Position numbers and translations under genes: made by a program. A DNA stretch of 64,000 nucleotides from Epithemia pelagica (lineage: Eukaryota; Bacillariophyta; Bacillariophyceae; Surirellales; Surirellaceae): the NCBI GenBank assembly GCA_946965045.2, contig OX337229.1, forward strand, positions 620,001-684,000, read 5' to 3'. The notes under the pieces were generated by a model. That model was not told where the DNA came from. It made no database searches and worked only from the letters and a program-made list of their open reading frames with translations. This document shows, piece after piece, positions 62,769 to 64,000 of the stretch; position 1 is the first letter of the stretch, and every line of letters starts with the position of its first letter.

Positions 62769-63989
62769 TCATTCCTTGAGCGTTCGTATGTATCGTTCCA
62801 CCTCACCAACATGTTCTTCTCTTGAAGTTGGGTTGAGCTTGATCCCAATGTTGTTGAGGGCTGCATTGATCTCTGTCGTATCAAAGGCTCCATCAGCTAA
62901 GAGAACACGTGGTCTCAGATCTCCTCGTCGATATATTGACGCTACCTGTTTGATTGCCGTAATGACAGACTGATCTGTAACTGACGGTAGGGTATGGACT
63001 GTCCCGAACTTGATATTCCGAGAGATGGTGACAAGGAAACCCACGCCATTAACATGCATTACATCCATGCTGAGAACAACATCTTTGTGTTTGTCCGGGA
63101 TGGGGACGTCAACGAGTTCTTGGAATTCCACTTTGTGTGGGCGTCTTCGCGTTGTTTTTCCTTTTAGGATCCCTATGTCGGGTCCAAAGATTTTCATTGC
63201 TAACTTGACATCATGACTCGTGAATGGGCAATTCGGAAGTAAATTTGAGTCCAGAATCTTACACAGTTCACGGTCACTTGGTCGCCCTACTTTTGCTTGA
63301 AGCGACCGGACTCCCTTAGCACGAGCAACTTCATTCTCCGTATATCCTTGCTTATTCTTAGACACAGTGGTGACTAGGCATGATTTATTATCTGAATTAC
63401 GCTCAGTATAATACAAGCCATCTCCATTTGATTTGAAGCAGTCCACCTGGTCTCCATTTTTGTCATATACTGTGAATGTATCGTTGTCGTCGTTGTACTT
63501 GATCTTGTGGGTTTTGGTAATGATATAGAATGAGAGGATGTTGACCCAGCCCCCTTGGTCAAACCAGACCGTTCCATAAGGGTCAAATTTGCCTTGAAGT
63601 GCTGTTGTCCTGAATCCCCCATGTCCCCGTATTGTTATCTGATGTGGGGCCTTGGATGGTTGATTTCGTAGAAGTTGTGGATTTGAAAAGACATGGACTG
63701 TTGCCTGGTTGTCGAGTAGGATCCAGGTCTTGGGTATGTTAGTCTGGGAAGTTGAAAGAGAAAGAACAGGTGAGATTGGAATAACAGTTGATATATGGTC
63801 AGTATGATTCGAACCTTGTTGATTGGCACCACCTTGGGTGTCGCCTTGATTTGTAGTTGTTGTAGTGGTTGTTGAATCGGTGATGAATGCAACACCAGTA
63901 CCTCCATTTGCATTTGTCGTATCATGTTGACTCTGTTGTTCTTGTTTTCTTGACATTCTTGCATCCATGATTGCTCTAGCGTCGGCCAA
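62769..63989 (-). pseudogene. Copia Gag tail, protease and integrase core segment
   Basis: Open to the window edge side. Low-complexity Gln/Thr-rich Gag tail; protease with TWILLDNQATVHVFSNP; integrase with DVVLSMDVMHVNGVGFLVTI (first Asp), RVLLADGAFDTTEI (second Asp) and NPTSREEHVGEVERYIRTLK (Glu). It ends at a TGA where homologues read an Arg codon. Confidence 0.8.
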
Positions 63990-64000
63990 GGTAGCTGGAT

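Larger units (their letters stand above)
59807..64000 (-). mobile_element. Decayed Ty1/copia retrotransposon, cut by the right edge
   Basis: Minus-strand pieces in the order Gag tail, protease, integrase, reverse transcriptase, RNase H are spread over 63989-59807 and interrupted by a TGA at 62771-62769, a frameshift near 62099 (AAA where AAAA would fit) and another at an A8 run near 59976-59983. The last one moves the true C-terminus (EEEKAQWTLVTRQSHRHKI) to the TGA at 59809-59807. It belongs to a different copia lineage from the element at 20287-30638, with an LLDNQAT protease motif instead of WDSGAS. Confidence 0.85.

Overview
The window reads as nuclear DNA of a photosynthetic stramenopile, most likely a pennate diatom. 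Supporting signs are: GT-AG introns of about 60-140 bp in otherwise nearly intron-free genes; a DWARF27-like carotenoid isomerase whose presequence combines a signal peptide with an Ala-Phe cleavage site, typical of secondary plastids; a sterol reductase, a gamma-tubulin complex protein and a karyopherin; and Ty1/copia-type retrotransposons resembling diatom CoDi elements. The species cannot be fixed from the sequence alone.

Layout. 1-1,430: the C-terminal end of an unidentified reading frame, then a short GGTCCTTGTT microsatellite and an array of ~144-bp repeats, each carrying a different hairpin. 1,877-6,232 (minus): a weak ORF and a broken AAA-ATPase/TPR gene (four frames, one break being an exact 10-bp tandem duplication). 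7,324-9,642 (plus): DUF2235 hydrolase-like protein, followed by a 120-bp tandem duplication. 9,908-10,552 (minus): secreted dirigent/allene-oxide-cyclase-like protein interrupted by an in-frame TAG. 11,380-16,183 (plus): STI1/HOP co-chaperone and an ankyrin-type protein. 16,798-19,290 (minus): SNF2 helicase of the SMARCAL1/ZRANB3 type.

19,800-30,740 is a nest of mobile elements: a hAT transposase relic with, just beside it, a complete 10,352-bp copia element (identical 715-bp LTRs, 5-bp target duplication ACATG, one 2,879-codon reading frame). 30,776-34,815: histone deacetylase family enzyme, PSME3IP1/FAM192A-type nuclear protein, two identical tRNA-Gly(UCC) genes and the D27-like isomerase. 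35,212-44,096: low-complexity protein divergent from a transportin-3/importin-13 karyopherin, a UAA-type nucleotide-sugar transporter with three exons, and a small plastid-targeted-looking membrane protein. 44,430-51,224: gamma-tubulin complex component 2, a possible small secreted protein, and 7-dehydrocholesterol reductase. 52,049-59,461: pirin (one frameshift), ALMT/FUSC-type transporter, LSM11-like protein and a GT34-type glycosyltransferase. 59,807-64,000: a decayed second copia element running off the right edge.

The genes are mostly unrelated housekeeping functions and I see no operon-like pathway grouping. Recurrent themes are bidirectional gene pairs with short shared upstream regions and several single-nucleotide breaks, some at homopolymers, which could be real mutations or assembly errors.
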